Source: Edaphobacter aggregans (lineage in GTDB: Bacteria; Acidobacteriota; Terriglobia; Terriglobales; Acidobacteriaceae). From it: a DNA stretch of 37,335 bases. The translations under genes and the position numbers were made by a program. The first letter of the stretch is position 1. Every line of letters begins with the position of its first letter. Positions 16,583 to 24,780 of the stretch are shown piece by piece. The notes beneath the pieces are model-generated. The model saw nothing but the letters and a program-made list of their open reading frames with translations. It did no database searches and was not told where the DNA came from. The DNA lies in contig DZDJ01000009.1 in NCBI GenBank assembly GCA_022736715.1, positions 1 through 37,335 on the forward strand, given 5' to 3'.

Positions 16583-16621
16583 AGTTTTTAAATCCGTGGT
16601 CATCGGTGTGATCCGTGGTCG
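16583..16621 (-). repeat. CGACCACGGAT repeat, copy 2 (right flank, inverted)
   Basis: Read on the minus strand it gives CGACCACGGATC, then CACCGATGACCACGGATTT and AAAAAC, aligning with copy 1 over about 39 bp. With copy 1 it brackets the two AT-rich genes as inverted repeats. Confidence 0.8.
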
Positions 16622-16695
16622 GGCTTTTTTCTCCCCAGCCACGCGCGCTTTACTCTTTTCTGTATGTTAGGTTCTTCATGGAGCACAATAGAAGC

Positions 16696-17442
16696 ATGGC
16701 AAATGTAACAGGAAGAGTGGCATTGGTTACCGGGGCGTCGCAGGGCATTGGCCGGGCGTGCGCCATTGAGCTGGCAAAGGCTGGCGCGCAGGTGGCGCTG
16801 GCGGCGCGGAATGCGGCCAAACTGGCCGAGGTAGCGGCGGAGATTGCCTCCGCTGGCGGCACGGCGGCGCCCTTCGCGCTCGACATCAGCAGCGAGGAGT
16901 CCATCAAAGAATGCGCCAAGGCCGTCGTCGCACATTTCGGTAAGATGGAAATTCTGGTGAACAATGCCGGCATCACCCGCGATGGCCTCTCCATGCGCAT
17001 GAAGCGCAGCGACTGGGACGACGTGCTGACCACCAACCTGACCGGGGCTTTTCTGATGACGCAGGCCGTAATGTCTCCCATGCTGAAAGCCCGCTGGGGC
17101 CGCGTGGTGAACATCACCAGCGTGGTGGGCGAAACCGGGCAGGCCGGGCAGGCCAATTACGCCGCCAGCAAGGCCGGGCTCATCGGACTCACCAAGTCGC
17201 TGGCCCGCGAACTGGCCAGCCGGTCCATTACCGTCAACGCCGTCGCTCCGGGCTACATTGAAACGCCGATGACCGCCGTGCTCGACGACAAGCAGCGCGA
17301 GGCCATGCTGACGCAGGTGCCGCTGGCCCGCCCAGGCACTGACGCGGACATAGCCCACGCCGTCACCTTTCTGGCGTCGGAAGAGGCCAGCTACATCACC
17401 GGCCACGTCCTCGACGTGAACGGCGGCATGTACATGGGCTAG
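16696..17442 (+). CDS. fabG: 3-oxoacyl-ACP reductase-type short-chain dehydrogenase
   Basis: The 248-residue classical SDR has the NADPH-binding TGASQGIG near residue 14, NNAG, the catalytic serine in NITSVVG, YAASKAG with Tyr and Lys, and VAPGYIETPMT. The length and the C-terminal ITGHVLDVNGGMYMG fit FabG, which reduces 3-oxoacyl-ACP in fatty-acid synthesis. A paralogue for another hydroxy-acid is possible because no other fab gene is adjacent. ATG 16696 is preferred to 16678 since FabG proteins begin just before GRVALVTG and GGAG lies upstream. Confidence 0.88.
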   Translation: MANVTGRVALVTGASQGIGRACAIELAKAGAQVALAARNAAKLAEVAAEIASAGGTAAPFALDISSEESIKECAKAVVAHFGKMEILVNNAGITRDGLSMRMKRSDWDDVLTTNLTGAFLMTQAVMSPMLKARWGRVVNITSVVGETGQAGQANYAASKAGLIGLTKSLARELASRSITVNAVAPGYIETPMTAVLDDKQREAMLTQVPLARPGTDADIAHAVTFLASEEASYITGHVLDVNGGMYMG

Positions 17443-17944
17443 CTCCACCCGCTGCGCAGCAAGCCCGACCACGGATCGCACCGAGGAACACGGGTCAAGA
17501 ACAAATTGATTGAGATAGAAATACGGGCGCCCCGCGTCTGGATTTGTCAAGTTTCTGGAGACGGTTTACGGCGTGCTTCAGGACGTTGCTTTACACATTG
17601 GTTTGCGGGTCTGGTTCGCGGGGTCTGGTTCGCCGGTCAATGTGTTGCAGTAGTAGACGAGGTAGCGCTGATCGATCGCATGCCCGCAGTCGGCTACACA
17701 GCCATACATCTGGGTACGATGCCCGTCACCATGCAGATACCGCCGATGCACACCGCCGCATCCTGGCCTTCTTTGCCAAAACGCTGCAATAAAGGAACCA
17801 GATCAGATACCTGTACCGGGCTGAATTCTTGTTTTCCCGGTATTTCTTCCTTGCATCCGGCAAGGGATCATGTTTACTTAGTTGTTAATGCCGGACGTAG
17901 AAATCACAAGTCGAGAGAACAGCAAGCAAATGGAGTCGCCTTCT
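17443..17944. other. Gene-free tract with repeat and possible mobile-element remnant
   Basis: About 500 bp carry no convincing gene. It contains copy 3 of the CGACCACGGAT repeat at 17466-17503. Next is CAAGTTTCTGGAGACGGTTT near 17548, which matches the 162-bp tandem unit at about 19 of 21 positions, followed by GTTGCTTTACACATTGG. A doubled GGTCTGGTTCGC lies at 17608-17633. TTGCAT (17851-17856) and TACTTA (17875-17880), 18 bp apart, could be the promoter of the XRE regulator gene. Frames across the middle are interrupted. Confidence 0.5.
17466..17503 (+). repeat. CGACCACGGAT repeat, copy 3
   Basis: CGACCACGGATCGCACCGAG is followed by GAACACGGGTCAAGAAC. It aligns with the two copies flanking the AT-rich module and is in the same orientation as copy 1. 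It lies 24 bp after the fabG stop. Confidence 0.75.
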
Positions 17945-18292
17945 ATGCAGATTGGCACGACGATTCGCAGTTACCGGTTGCAGCGTGGAATGTCCCAGGG
18001 GGACATTGAGAAGCGCACAGGCCTGTTGCGCTGCTATTTATCACGCGTTGAGAATGGCCATACCATCCCATCGCTGGAAACGCTGTCCAAGATCGCGGAA
18101 GCGCTGGACCTGCCGCTTTCCGAATTCTTTGCAGAAGATACTATCCGCCGCGAAATGAGCCAGATGCACCTGTCAGAAGAGGAAGTGCGCTTCCTGGCCC
18201 AGATTCAGCGCTACTCCAGCAACCTGACGGAAACGGACCGCAAGCTGCTGCTGGCCATGGTGCGGAAGTTCGCCTCCACGGCCGTGCAATAG
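17945..18292 (+). CDS. XRE-family transcriptional regulator
   Basis: The 115-residue protein has a helix-turn-helix domain over about residues 1-62: IGTTIRSYRLQRGMSQGDIEKRTG, then YLSRVENGHTIPSLETLSKIAEAL. A helical C-terminal part follows (EEEVRFLAQIQRYSSNLTETDRKLL). There is no ligand-binding or sensor domain, so it is likely a small repressor or nucleoid-type regulator whose targets are unknown. GGAG at 17933-17936 with an 8-nt spacer supports the ATG at 17945; starts at 17888 and 17930 are also open. It ends 3 bp before the convergent rhomboid gene. Confidence 0.85.
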   Translation: MQIGTTIRSYRLQRGMSQGDIEKRTGLLRCYLSRVENGHTIPSLETLSKIAEALDLPLSEFFAEDTIRREMSQMHLSEEEVRFLAQIQRYSSNLTETDRKLLLAMVRKFASTAVQ

Positions 18293-18295
18293 CAG

Positions 18296-19165
18296 CTATA
18301 CGCCGTAGAAATTTGCGATTGCAAATCCAAAGAGCGATAGCAGCAGCGCGGCCACGGCAAAGGTGACGTACTGTCGGCGCAGATAGCGCTGGCGGCCTGC
18401 AGTCATCTGCGGCAGCAGCGGTACGCCCAGGGCCAGGCCAGAGAGAAATCCGCCCAGGTGGGCCATGTTGTCAATGCGAATGCTGGTGTTGAGCACCATC
18501 GTGGAGCCGCCGATCACAAAGTTGAGGATGGCGAACCAGATGACGCTCTTGCGCAGCCGGTGCAGTTCAAACTGCGGAATGGGCAGCTTTTTATTGCTGA
18601 GCAGCACGATGAGGATGCCGGCAATGCCAAAGACCGCGCCCGACGCACCCGCGCCCACAATGTAGGGGTTCGCGGCCGTGCTCAGCAGGTTTCCGGCGAT
18701 GCCGGTCAGCATATAAATGGCCAGCACGCCCAGCGGCCCTATCAGCGGCTCGCCCAGCAGCCCCAGGTTCCACAGACACCACATATTGGTGGCCAGATGC
18801 AGCAGGCCAACGTGGACAAACGTGGCCGAGAGCAACCGCCACCATTCGCCGTTGAGCACATTCACGCCACGGTCCGCGCCCCAGCGCAGAATATCCATTG
18901 CCGTGGGACTGATGGCGGAAACGCCGCTCAGCACCATGGCGATATACACCAGGCAGTTGATGCCAACCAGAACGTAGGTGGCCGGTGCGTAGGACCAGTG
19001 CCATCCGCTGCGCTCGCGCCGTGGAGGTGGCTGGTGCTGATACGGCTGGTAGCCGTGGCCATTTCCGTCGTTTTCACTGACGGGCGGCAGAACCTCTCCC
19101 TGCACATAGGGGGTGCGGGCAGTCCTTTGAGGATGTTCTTCTTCCGACTGCCAAGTGGAGTTCAT
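18296..19165 (-). CDS. Rhomboid-family intramembrane serine protease
   Basis: The 289-residue protein has a polar, proline-rich N-terminal tail of about 60 residues, then six or seven membrane helices. Rhomboid signatures are present: HVGLLHLATNMW (conserved His and Asn), GAGASGAVFG with the catalytic serine, and MAHLGGFLSGLALG with the catalytic histidine. It should cleave substrates within the inner membrane; targets are unknown. I chose ATG 19165 because AAGG lies upstream and the preceding in-frame sequence is not protein-like. It is divergent from purH and convergent with the XRE gene. Confidence 0.92.
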   Translation of the reverse strand: MNSTWQSEEEHPQRTARTPYVQGEVLPPVSENDGNGHGYQPYQHQPPPRRERSGWHWSYAPATYVLVGINCLVYIAMVLSGVSAISPTAMDILRWGADRGVNVLNGEWWRLLSATFVHVGLLHLATNMWCLWNLGLLGEPLIGPLGVLAIYMLTGIAGNLLSTAANPYIVGAGASGAVFGIAGILIVLLSNKKLPIPQFELHRLRKSVIWFAILNFVIGGSTMVLNTSIRIDNMAHLGGFLSGLALGVPLLPQMTAGRQRYLRRQYVTFAVAALLLSLFGFAIANFYGV

Positions 19166-19248
19166 GCGCGGGCCTTGTCTAAGGCTATCGTGCAACCGGC
19201 TGGCTGACAAATTCTTTGCTGCAGCAGCGGTGCAAATCCGCCGCGGGC

Positions 19249-19278
19249 ATGACAATCCCCTTCACAGCCTCGTAAAAT
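19249..19278 (+). promoter_or_regulatory. purH promoter
   Basis: ATGACA (19249-19254) and TAAAAT (19273-19278) are 18 bp apart, close to the sigma-70 consensus. This predicts a start near 19285 and a leader of about 80 nt before the TTG start codon. Confidence 0.5.
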
Positions 19279-19367
19279 CTACTTTTCAGCGCATCGCAAC
19301 GTGAGACTTCAGGCTTTCCCCGAGGCAGCCCCAAAATAACAGCCCCGAAAGAACAAGGAGCAGTTCA

Positions 19368-20966
19368 TTGAGCACAGCAGTAGAACAGGCAAAACAGGTT
19401 CGCCGCGCATTACTGAGCGTTACAGACAAGACCGGGCTGGTGGCCTTTGCCCAGGCACTGGCCAGCTTTGGCGTAGAGCTGGTTTCCACCGGCGGCACCG
19501 CCAAGGCCCTGCGCGATGCAGGGTTGCAGGTGAAGGACATCAGCGAGCTGACTGGCTTTCCGGAGATGCTCGACGGCCGCGTGAAGACGCTGCACCCCAA
19601 AGTCCACGGCGGCATCCTGTACATCCGTGGTAATGCCGAGCATGTAAAAGCCGTGCAGCAGCACCAGATTGAGCCGATCGACATGGTGGTGGTGAACCTG
19701 TATGCCTTTGAAAAGACAGCGCAAAAGCCGGGCGCGCACTTTGCCGACATGATTGAGAACATCGACATCGGCGGCCCATCCATGGTGCGCTCGGCGGCCA
19801 AGAACTTCGAGGATGTGGCCATCGTAACCAACGTGGCCGACTACACCACACTGGCCGAGGAGTTGCAGTCCACCGGCGGCAAGCTGGGCCGTGCCACCCG
19901 CTGGAAGCTCGCCAAGCAGGCTTTTGCTACCACGGCAGCCTACGACACAGCCATTGCCAATACGCTCGAAAAGATTGCCGAACCCGCCGCTGAAGGCGAA
20001 CCGGCAAAGTTTACCGCTGGCGCTGAGGCGGACTTCCCCGCCGCGCTGCGCATTAACTATCCGCTGGCCAACACGCTCCGCTACGGCGAGAACCCGCACC
20101 AGCACGCCGCGCTGTACACCGACGGCACTGGAACCGGCATTGCCGGAGCGCGCCAGTTGCAGGGCAAGGAGCTGAGCTTCAACAATCTGGTGGATCTGGA
20201 CGCCTGCTGGGAGCTGGCGCAGGAGTTTGACGAGACCGCCGTCGCCATCATCAAGCACACCAACCCCTGCGGCGCGGCCAATGGAGCCACCGTGCTGGAG
20301 GCCTACACCAAGGCGCTGGCCGCTGACCCGGTCTCCGCCTTTGGCGGCGTTATCGGCATCAATCGCGAGGTGGACGGCGCGGCAGCCGAGGAGATTGCCC
20401 GGCTCTTTGTGGAAGCAATTGTGGCTCCGTCGTTTACTGCGGAAGCCAAGGCCCGCTTTGCGGCGAAAAAGAACCTGCGGCTAGTGGAGATTACCCCGGC
20501 GCGGATGGAACGCGTGCTGAAGCAGGTCTCCGGTGGCGCGCTGCTGCAGGATGCCGACCGCGGCCATGTATCCGCAGCAGAGCTGAAGGTGGTCACCAGG
20601 CGCCGGCCTACGCCGGAGGAGCTGGCATCGCTGCTCTTCGCCTGGCGCGTCTGCAAGCATGTGAAGTCGAACGCCATTGTGTACGCCCGCGATGGCCAGA
20701 CGGTGGGCATCGGCGCAGGCCAGATGAGCCGCGTGGATGCAGCCCGTTTTGGCGCCATGAAAGCAGTGTTGCCGCTGGAAGGCTGCGTGGCCGCTTCCGA
20801 TGCCTTTTTTCCCTTCCCGGACGGACTGGAAGTGGTGGCAAAGGCAGGCGCAACCGCTGTCATCCAGCCCGGCGGATCGGTGCGCGATGATGAAGTGATT
20901 ACCGCGGCCGATGCCCTGGGCGTTGCGATGGTCTTTACCGGAATGCGCCACTTCCGCCACGGGTAA
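19368..20966 (+). CDS. purH: Bifunctional AICAR formyltransferase / IMP cyclohydrolase
   Basis: The 532-residue enzyme performs the last two steps of purine synthesis. The N-terminal IMP cyclohydrolase (MGS-like) domain shows [22 protein letters not shown] and [15 protein letters not shown]. The C-terminal AICAR transformylase part shows [32 protein letters not shown] and ending [13 protein letters not shown]. The length is normal and both active sites look intact. The start codon is TTG, with AAGGAG at 19355-19360 and a 7-nt spacer. It stands alone with its own promoter and a hairpin after the stop. Confidence 0.97.
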   Translation: MSTAVEQAKQVRRALLSVTDKTGLVAFAQALASFGVELVSTGGTAKALRDAGLQVKDISELTGFPEMLDGRVKTLHPKVHGGILYIRGNAEHVKAVQQHQIEPIDMVVVNLYAFEKTAQKPGAHFADMIENIDIGGPSMVRSAAKNFEDVAIVTNVADYTTLAEELQSTGGKLGRATRWKLAKQAFATTAAYDTAIANTLEKIAEPAAEGEPAKFTAGAEADFPAALRINYPLANTLRYGENPHQHAALYTDGTGTGIAGARQLQGKELSFNNLVDLDACWELAQEFDETAVAIIKHTNPCGAANGATVLEAYTKALAADPVSAFGGVIGINREVDGAAAEEIARLFVEAIVAPSFTAEAKARFAAKKNLRLVEITPARMERVLKQVSGGALLQDADRGHVSAAELKVVTRRRPTPEELASLLFAWRVCKHVKSNAIVYARDGQTVGIGAGQMSRVDAARFGAMKAVLPLEGCVAASDAFFPFPDGLEVVAKAGATAVIQPGGSVRDDEVITAADALGVAMVFTGMRHFRHG

Positions 20967-20990
20967 TCCCCGTACAAGACACAGCCACCG

Positions 20991-21022
20991 CAAGGCAGCG
21001 GGCCACACCGGCCGCTGCCTTG
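20991..21022 (+). terminator. Hairpin downstream of purH
   Basis: Arms CAAGGCAGCGG and CCGCTGCCTTG pair perfectly around a 10-nt GC-rich loop, 25 bp after the purH stop. There is no long U run, only GCCGCTTTC. Confidence 0.6.
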
Positions 21023-21134
21023 TGCCGCTTTCAGAAAGCATCCAACCGGGGCGTACAATCGTCTAAATGGCAGGGCCGATTGCAAATGCGTTGCGGATAG
21101 CGCAGAATCGGCCCATATCCAATCCTGAGGGGTT

Positions 21135-23327
21135 GTGTCCAAAATTTTTTCAAGAAAGCCGGTACTTCGGTCCATGGAAGACGTGGCAGGCGCAGTCAGC
21201 ACACCAAGGAACCAGCCAGCATCTCCTGCACCAGGCAAGCGCCGCTTTGCCCGGTTCATTTCTTTGTCTGCATCTTTGTCTCTGGCTCTGCTTGCCACCT
21301 GCGCAGTCCCGGCCTTTGCCCGGCAAAAGGACGTTGCGGCAGCCACGGCGACGGCACCCGCCGCCACGGTGGATCATGCGGCCTCCTATTATCACTACAC
21401 GCTGGCGCACATCTACCAGGACATGGCCACCACTTATGGACGGCCGGACTACGCCACGCAGGCCATTGAAGAGTACAAGATGGCGCTGGACAATGATCCG
21501 GACTCGGCCTACCTGAAGGATGGACTGGCGGAGTTGTACTACAAGACCGGCCGCATCCGCGATGCAGTGCTGGCCGCCCAGGAGCAGATCAAGGAAAATC
21601 CGGACGACCTGAAGGCGCACACTCTGCTGGGCCGAATTTATCTGCGTTCGCTGGGCGATATGCAGAGCGGCACGCAGTCTGGCCAGATGCTGGCGCTGGC
21701 CATTCAGGAGTACGAAAAGATTGTGGAGCTGAAGCCGGACAGCATTGAGAATCATCTGCTGCTGGGCCAGCTTTATGCGCTGAATCATGACTCCGCCAAG
21801 GCGGAGGAGCAGTTCCAGACTGCGCGGAAGATTGATCCGGCCTCGGAAGACGCCGTGCTGAACCTGGCCCGCCTGTACAGCGACCAGGGCGACATGAAGC
21901 GCGCGGCGGAAGTGTTGAATGCCGTACCGGAAAGCGACCGCACGGCCCGGATCGACTATGCGCTGGGCATCAGCTACGACCAGTTGAAGGAGCCGAAGAA
22001 GGCCATTGACGCCTACCGCAAAGCGCTGGAGCAGCAACCGGACAATCTGGACGCGCAGCGCGGGCTGGCGCAGGACCTTTTCTACGACGGCCAGTTGAAT
22101 GAGGCGCTGCAGCAGTATCTGGACATTACGGCGGCCGATCCGCAGGACGCGCAGTCGTTCCTGCGCATGGGCGAAATCGAGCGGCGTGAAGGGAAATACA
22201 CCGAAGCGCTGGCCTCGGTGAAGAAGGCCCAGTCGCTGGCGCAGAATTCGCTGGAGGCCAGCTACACGGAGGCCTCCATTTATGACTCGATGGGGCGCAC
22301 GGACGACGCGCTGCAGATTATGAAGAAGCTGGTGGCCAGCAGCACCAGGGCCGACGGCAAATACAGCGACGAGGACAAGAACAACCGCTCCATCTTTCTG
22401 AATCGCATGGCCAGCCTTTACCGCGAGCAGGGCAAAACGCAGGACGCCATCGCCACCTACGAACAGATGATCGCCCTGGGCGGCGACTATGTGGTGCGCG
22501 GCTATCAGGGCGAGGTGGACACCTACCGCGATGCACACCAGTGGGCGCAGGCCACGGCTGCGGCAGAAGCTGCCGCCAAGGCAGCGCCAGACAATCGCGG
22601 CGTAAAGCTGATGCTGGCGGGCCAGCTGGCCGATACCGGCAAAGCGGACGAAGGCATCCAGATAGCGAAGTCGCTGCTGAAGGGCACGCCAGACGACCGC
22701 GACGTGGAGATGGTGCTGGCCCAGATTTATACCCGCCTGCGCCGCTACGACGATGCCAGCAAAGAGCTGGACAAGGCGGAGAAGCTGGCCACACAGCAGG
22801 ACGACAAGCTGTATATCTACTTCCTGCGCGGCACCATTGCCGACCGCCAGAAGAACTACCCGACGGCAGAGGCCGAGTTCCACAAAGTGCTGGCGCTGGA
22901 TCCGGCCAATGCCATGACGCTCAATTACCTGGGCTACATGTGGGCCGACCGTGGCGTGAATCTGAACCAGGCACTGGAGATGCTGCGCAAGGCCGTGGCG
23001 CTGGACCCGCAGAATGGCGCGTATCTGGACTCGCTCGGCTGGGTCTACTTCAAACTGGGCCAGTACACGCTGGCGGAGGCAAACCTGCGCAAGGCCAGCG
23101 AGAAGCTCTCTTCGGACCCGACGGTGCATGACCATCTGGGCGAGCTGTACGAGAAGACCGGACGGTTGAAGCTGGCCACTGAGCAGTGGGACAAATCTCT
23201 GGCCGAGTTTGCCAACTCGCTTCCGGCAGATGTGGAGCCGAGCGATGTAAGCAAGGTGCAGAAGAAGCTGGAGACCGCCAAGGTGAAGCTGGCGAAGGAA
23301 GAGCACGCCAGCATTGCTAAACCCTGA
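21135..23327 (+). CDS. Exported TPR-repeat protein
   Basis: This 730-residue protein has a hydrophobic export segment at about residues 42-62 (FISLSASLSLALLATCAVPAFA). An almost continuous series of tetratricopeptide repeats follows, each with the usual pattern of helix pairs such as AIEEYKMALDNDPDSAYLKDGLAELY and YLGYMWADRGVNLNQAL, broken here for length. It should be a periplasmic or membrane-tethered scaffold; no catalytic domain is seen. The start is GTG at 21135 with GAGGGG before it. A TACAAT box at 21054-21059 may belong to its promoter. It precedes the dGTPase gene by about 60-70 bp. Confidence 0.88.
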   Translation: MSKIFSRKPVLRSMEDVAGAVSTPRNQPASPAPGKRRFARFISLSASLSLALLATCAVPAFARQKDVAAATATAPAATVDHAASYYHYTLAHIYQDMATTYGRPDYATQAIEEYKMALDNDPDSAYLKDGLAELYYKTGRIRDAVLAAQEQIKENPDDLKAHTLLGRIYLRSLGDMQSGTQSGQMLALAIQEYEKIVELKPDSIENHLLLGQLYALNHDSAKAEEQFQTARKIDPASEDAVLNLARLYSDQGDMKRAAEVLNAVPESDRTARIDYALGISYDQLKEPKKAIDAYRKALEQQPDNLDAQRGLAQDLFYDGQLNEALQQYLDITAADPQDAQSFLRMGEIERREGKYTEALASVKKAQSLAQNSLEASYTEASIYDSMGRTDDALQIMKKLVASSTRADGKYSDEDKNNRSIFLNRMASLYREQGKTQDAIATYEQMIALGGDYVVRGYQGEVDTYRDAHQWAQATAAAEAAAKAAPDNRGVKLMLAGQLADTGKADEGIQIAKSLLKGTPDDRDVEMVLAQIYTRLRRYDDASKELDKAEKLATQQDDKLYIYFLRGTIADRQKNYPTAEAEFHKVLALDPANAMTLNYLGYMWADRGVNLNQALEMLRKAVALDPQNGAYLDSLGWVYFKLGQYTLAEANLRKASEKLSSDPTVHDHLGELYEKTGRLKLATEQWDKSLAEFANSLPADVEPSDVSKVQKKLETAKVKLAKEEHASIAKP

Positions 23328-23365
23328 CTCGCAAATCCTGACCCGCGAATCCTGATTCCCTGACC
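23323..23365 (+). repeat. 14-bp imperfect tandem repeat
   Basis: CCTGACTCGCAAAT (23323-23336), CCTGACCCGCGAAT (23337-23350) and the short units CCTGATTC and CCTGACC fill the gap after the TPR gene. The TPR stop codon lies in the first unit and the last unit overlaps the dgt -35 box. Confidence 0.7.
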
Positions 23366-23388
23366 TGGTTCCGGCAAACCGCTACAAT
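23360..23388 (+). promoter_or_regulatory. dgt promoter, probably leaderless
   Basis: CTGACC (23360-23365) and TACAAT (23383-23388) are 17 bp apart. The expected start point falls at about 23395-23396, on the ATG itself. The earlier in-frame ATG at 23387 overlaps the -10 box. Confidence 0.5.
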
Positions 23389-23395
23389 GGCAGGG

Positions 23396-24562
23396 ATGGC
23401 AACTTTCAGTCCTCAGCAACGGAGCGGCGTGGAACTGGCCTGCCTGAAGAGCTGTGCCGTCATCGGCGATGAGCACGATCCGCTGGCGCGGCGCGACTTC
23501 CCTGCTCCGCACCGGCCCTACCGCACCGCCTTCCAGCGGGACCGCGACCGCATTGTGCAGGCGCGCGCCTTCCGCCGGCTGGCCGGCAAAACGCAGGTTT
23601 TTACCAGCCGGTCTTCGGACCATTTCCGCAGCCGCCTGACGCACACCATGGAAGTGGCGCAGATTGCCCGCAACATCGCCACCGCGCTGGGGCTGAACGA
23701 GGACCTGGCAGAGACGCTGGCCCTGGTGCATGACATCGGGCATCCGCCCTTTGGACACGCCGGGGAACGCGCACTGGACAAGTGTCTGCAGCGCCACGGG
23801 CTGCGCTTCGACCACAATCTGCACGCCCTGCGTATCGTGGAGCATTTTGAGCTGCGCTATGCGGCGCACCGCGGGCTGAACCTGACGCTGGGCGTGCGCG
23901 AAGGCATCATCAAACACTCGCGCGATTATGATGCCGCCAAATATCCGGAGCTGGCGGCCTACTTTCTCCACCAGCGGCCGCCGCTGGAAGCGCAGATCAT
24001 CGATCTGGCCGACGAAATCGCCTATCTGACGGCGGACCTGGACGATGGCATCGAGTCCGGCATGCTGGAGCTTCCGCATGTGCTGGAGCACATCGCCGTC
24101 CTGCGCCGCTGCTACCGCGTGGTGGAAGCGGAGCATGAGGGCGTGGCGGAAAAATTCCTCTTTCATGAGGCGCTGCAACTCATGATGCACGCTCTGGTGG
24201 ATGACCTGATCCAGCAGACGGCCAGGCTCACCCAGAACGCGGGCATCCATACGCTGGCAGGCGTGCGCCAGCACCCGGTGCGGGTGGCTGTCTTTTCTGC
24301 GCAGACAGAAGCCGGGCGCCTGCAGGAGAAGGAATATCTTTACGACTTTCTGTACACCAATGACGAGCTGACGCGCGAGCATGACCGCGCAGAAGAAGTG
24401 GTGACCCGGCTCTTCGACTATTGGGTGAACGATCCGTCGCAGCTTCCGTCGGCGCACTTTGCGCAGGTGCAGACCGAAGGCGTGGCCCGCGTGGTGGCCG
24501 ACTACATTGCCGGCATGACGGACAGCTTTATTCTGGCGCAGTTTGAGGAGAGAAAGCTGTAG
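23396..24562 (+). CDS. dgt: dGTPase-like deoxynucleoside triphosphate triphosphohydrolase
   Basis: The 388-residue HD-domain protein has QARAFRRLAGKTQVF, SRLTHTMEVAQIAR (first His), HDIGHPPFGH (HD pair and following His) and DLADEIAYLTADLDDGI (last Asp), the set that binds the metal in dNTP triphosphohydrolases. The length matches the short dGTPase-like type rather than E. coli Dgt (about 505 residues). It hydrolyses dNTPs to deoxynucleosides and tripolyphosphate, which would feed the salvage enzymes encoded at 12-15 kb. Some members also limit phage. The start choice rests on the promoter position. Confidence 0.9.
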   Translation: MATFSPQQRSGVELACLKSCAVIGDEHDPLARRDFPAPHRPYRTAFQRDRDRIVQARAFRRLAGKTQVFTSRSSDHFRSRLTHTMEVAQIARNIATALGLNEDLAETLALVHDIGHPPFGHAGERALDKCLQRHGLRFDHNLHALRIVEHFELRYAAHRGLNLTLGVREGIIKHSRDYDAAKYPELAAYFLHQRPPLEAQIIDLADEIAYLTADLDDGIESGMLELPHVLEHIAVLRRCYRVVEAEHEGVAEKFLFHEALQLMMHALVDDLIQQTARLTQNAGIHTLAGVRQHPVRVAVFSAQTEAGRLQEKEYLYDFLYTNDELTREHDRAEEVVTRLFDYWVNDPSQLPSAHFAQVQTEGVARVVADYIAGMTDSFILAQFEERKL

Positions 24563-24582
24563 CACAGCCTTCTCTCCGGACT

Positions 24583-24706
24583 GCTGACAAAGTCGCCTGA
24601 TCAGAAGAAAAGCGTACCTCTGCGGCTGAAGCCACGAGGAAAAAGAAGTATTTGCGGCACCGAGGGCTCAAGCCCTCGGCTACCAGTCATACCCTTGAAA
24701 CAAAGC
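24583..24706 (+). repeat. Interspersed ~120-bp repeat, copy B
   Basis: It begins CTGACAAAGTC and runs through GTACCTCTGCGGCTGAAGCC and the hairpin CCGAGGGCTCAAGCCCTCGG (24660-24679), ending ACCCTTGAAACAAAG. It aligns with the minus strand of 3899-4017 over its whole length. It fills most of the 218-bp gap between the dgt and asd-like genes, which point toward each other. No gene is seen in it. Confidence 0.8.
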
Positions 24707-24780
24707 ACGGTTTGTAATCCCGCGCGAGACAACGCAATGACGCAGCTTTTTCTCTCTCACTTTACCTGATTGCAGATTGT

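Noticed and set aside
17506-18009. 167-codon plus-strand frame running into the XRE gene in another frame
   Set aside because: No ribosome site, no recognisable segment, crosses repeat remnants and overlaps the real regulator gene.
21150-23306. Very long open frame on the minus strand antisense to the TPR gene
   Set aside because: It is a codon-bias shadow: rich in Leu, Val, Gln and Arg with no domain, while the plus strand shows clear TPR repeats and an export signal.
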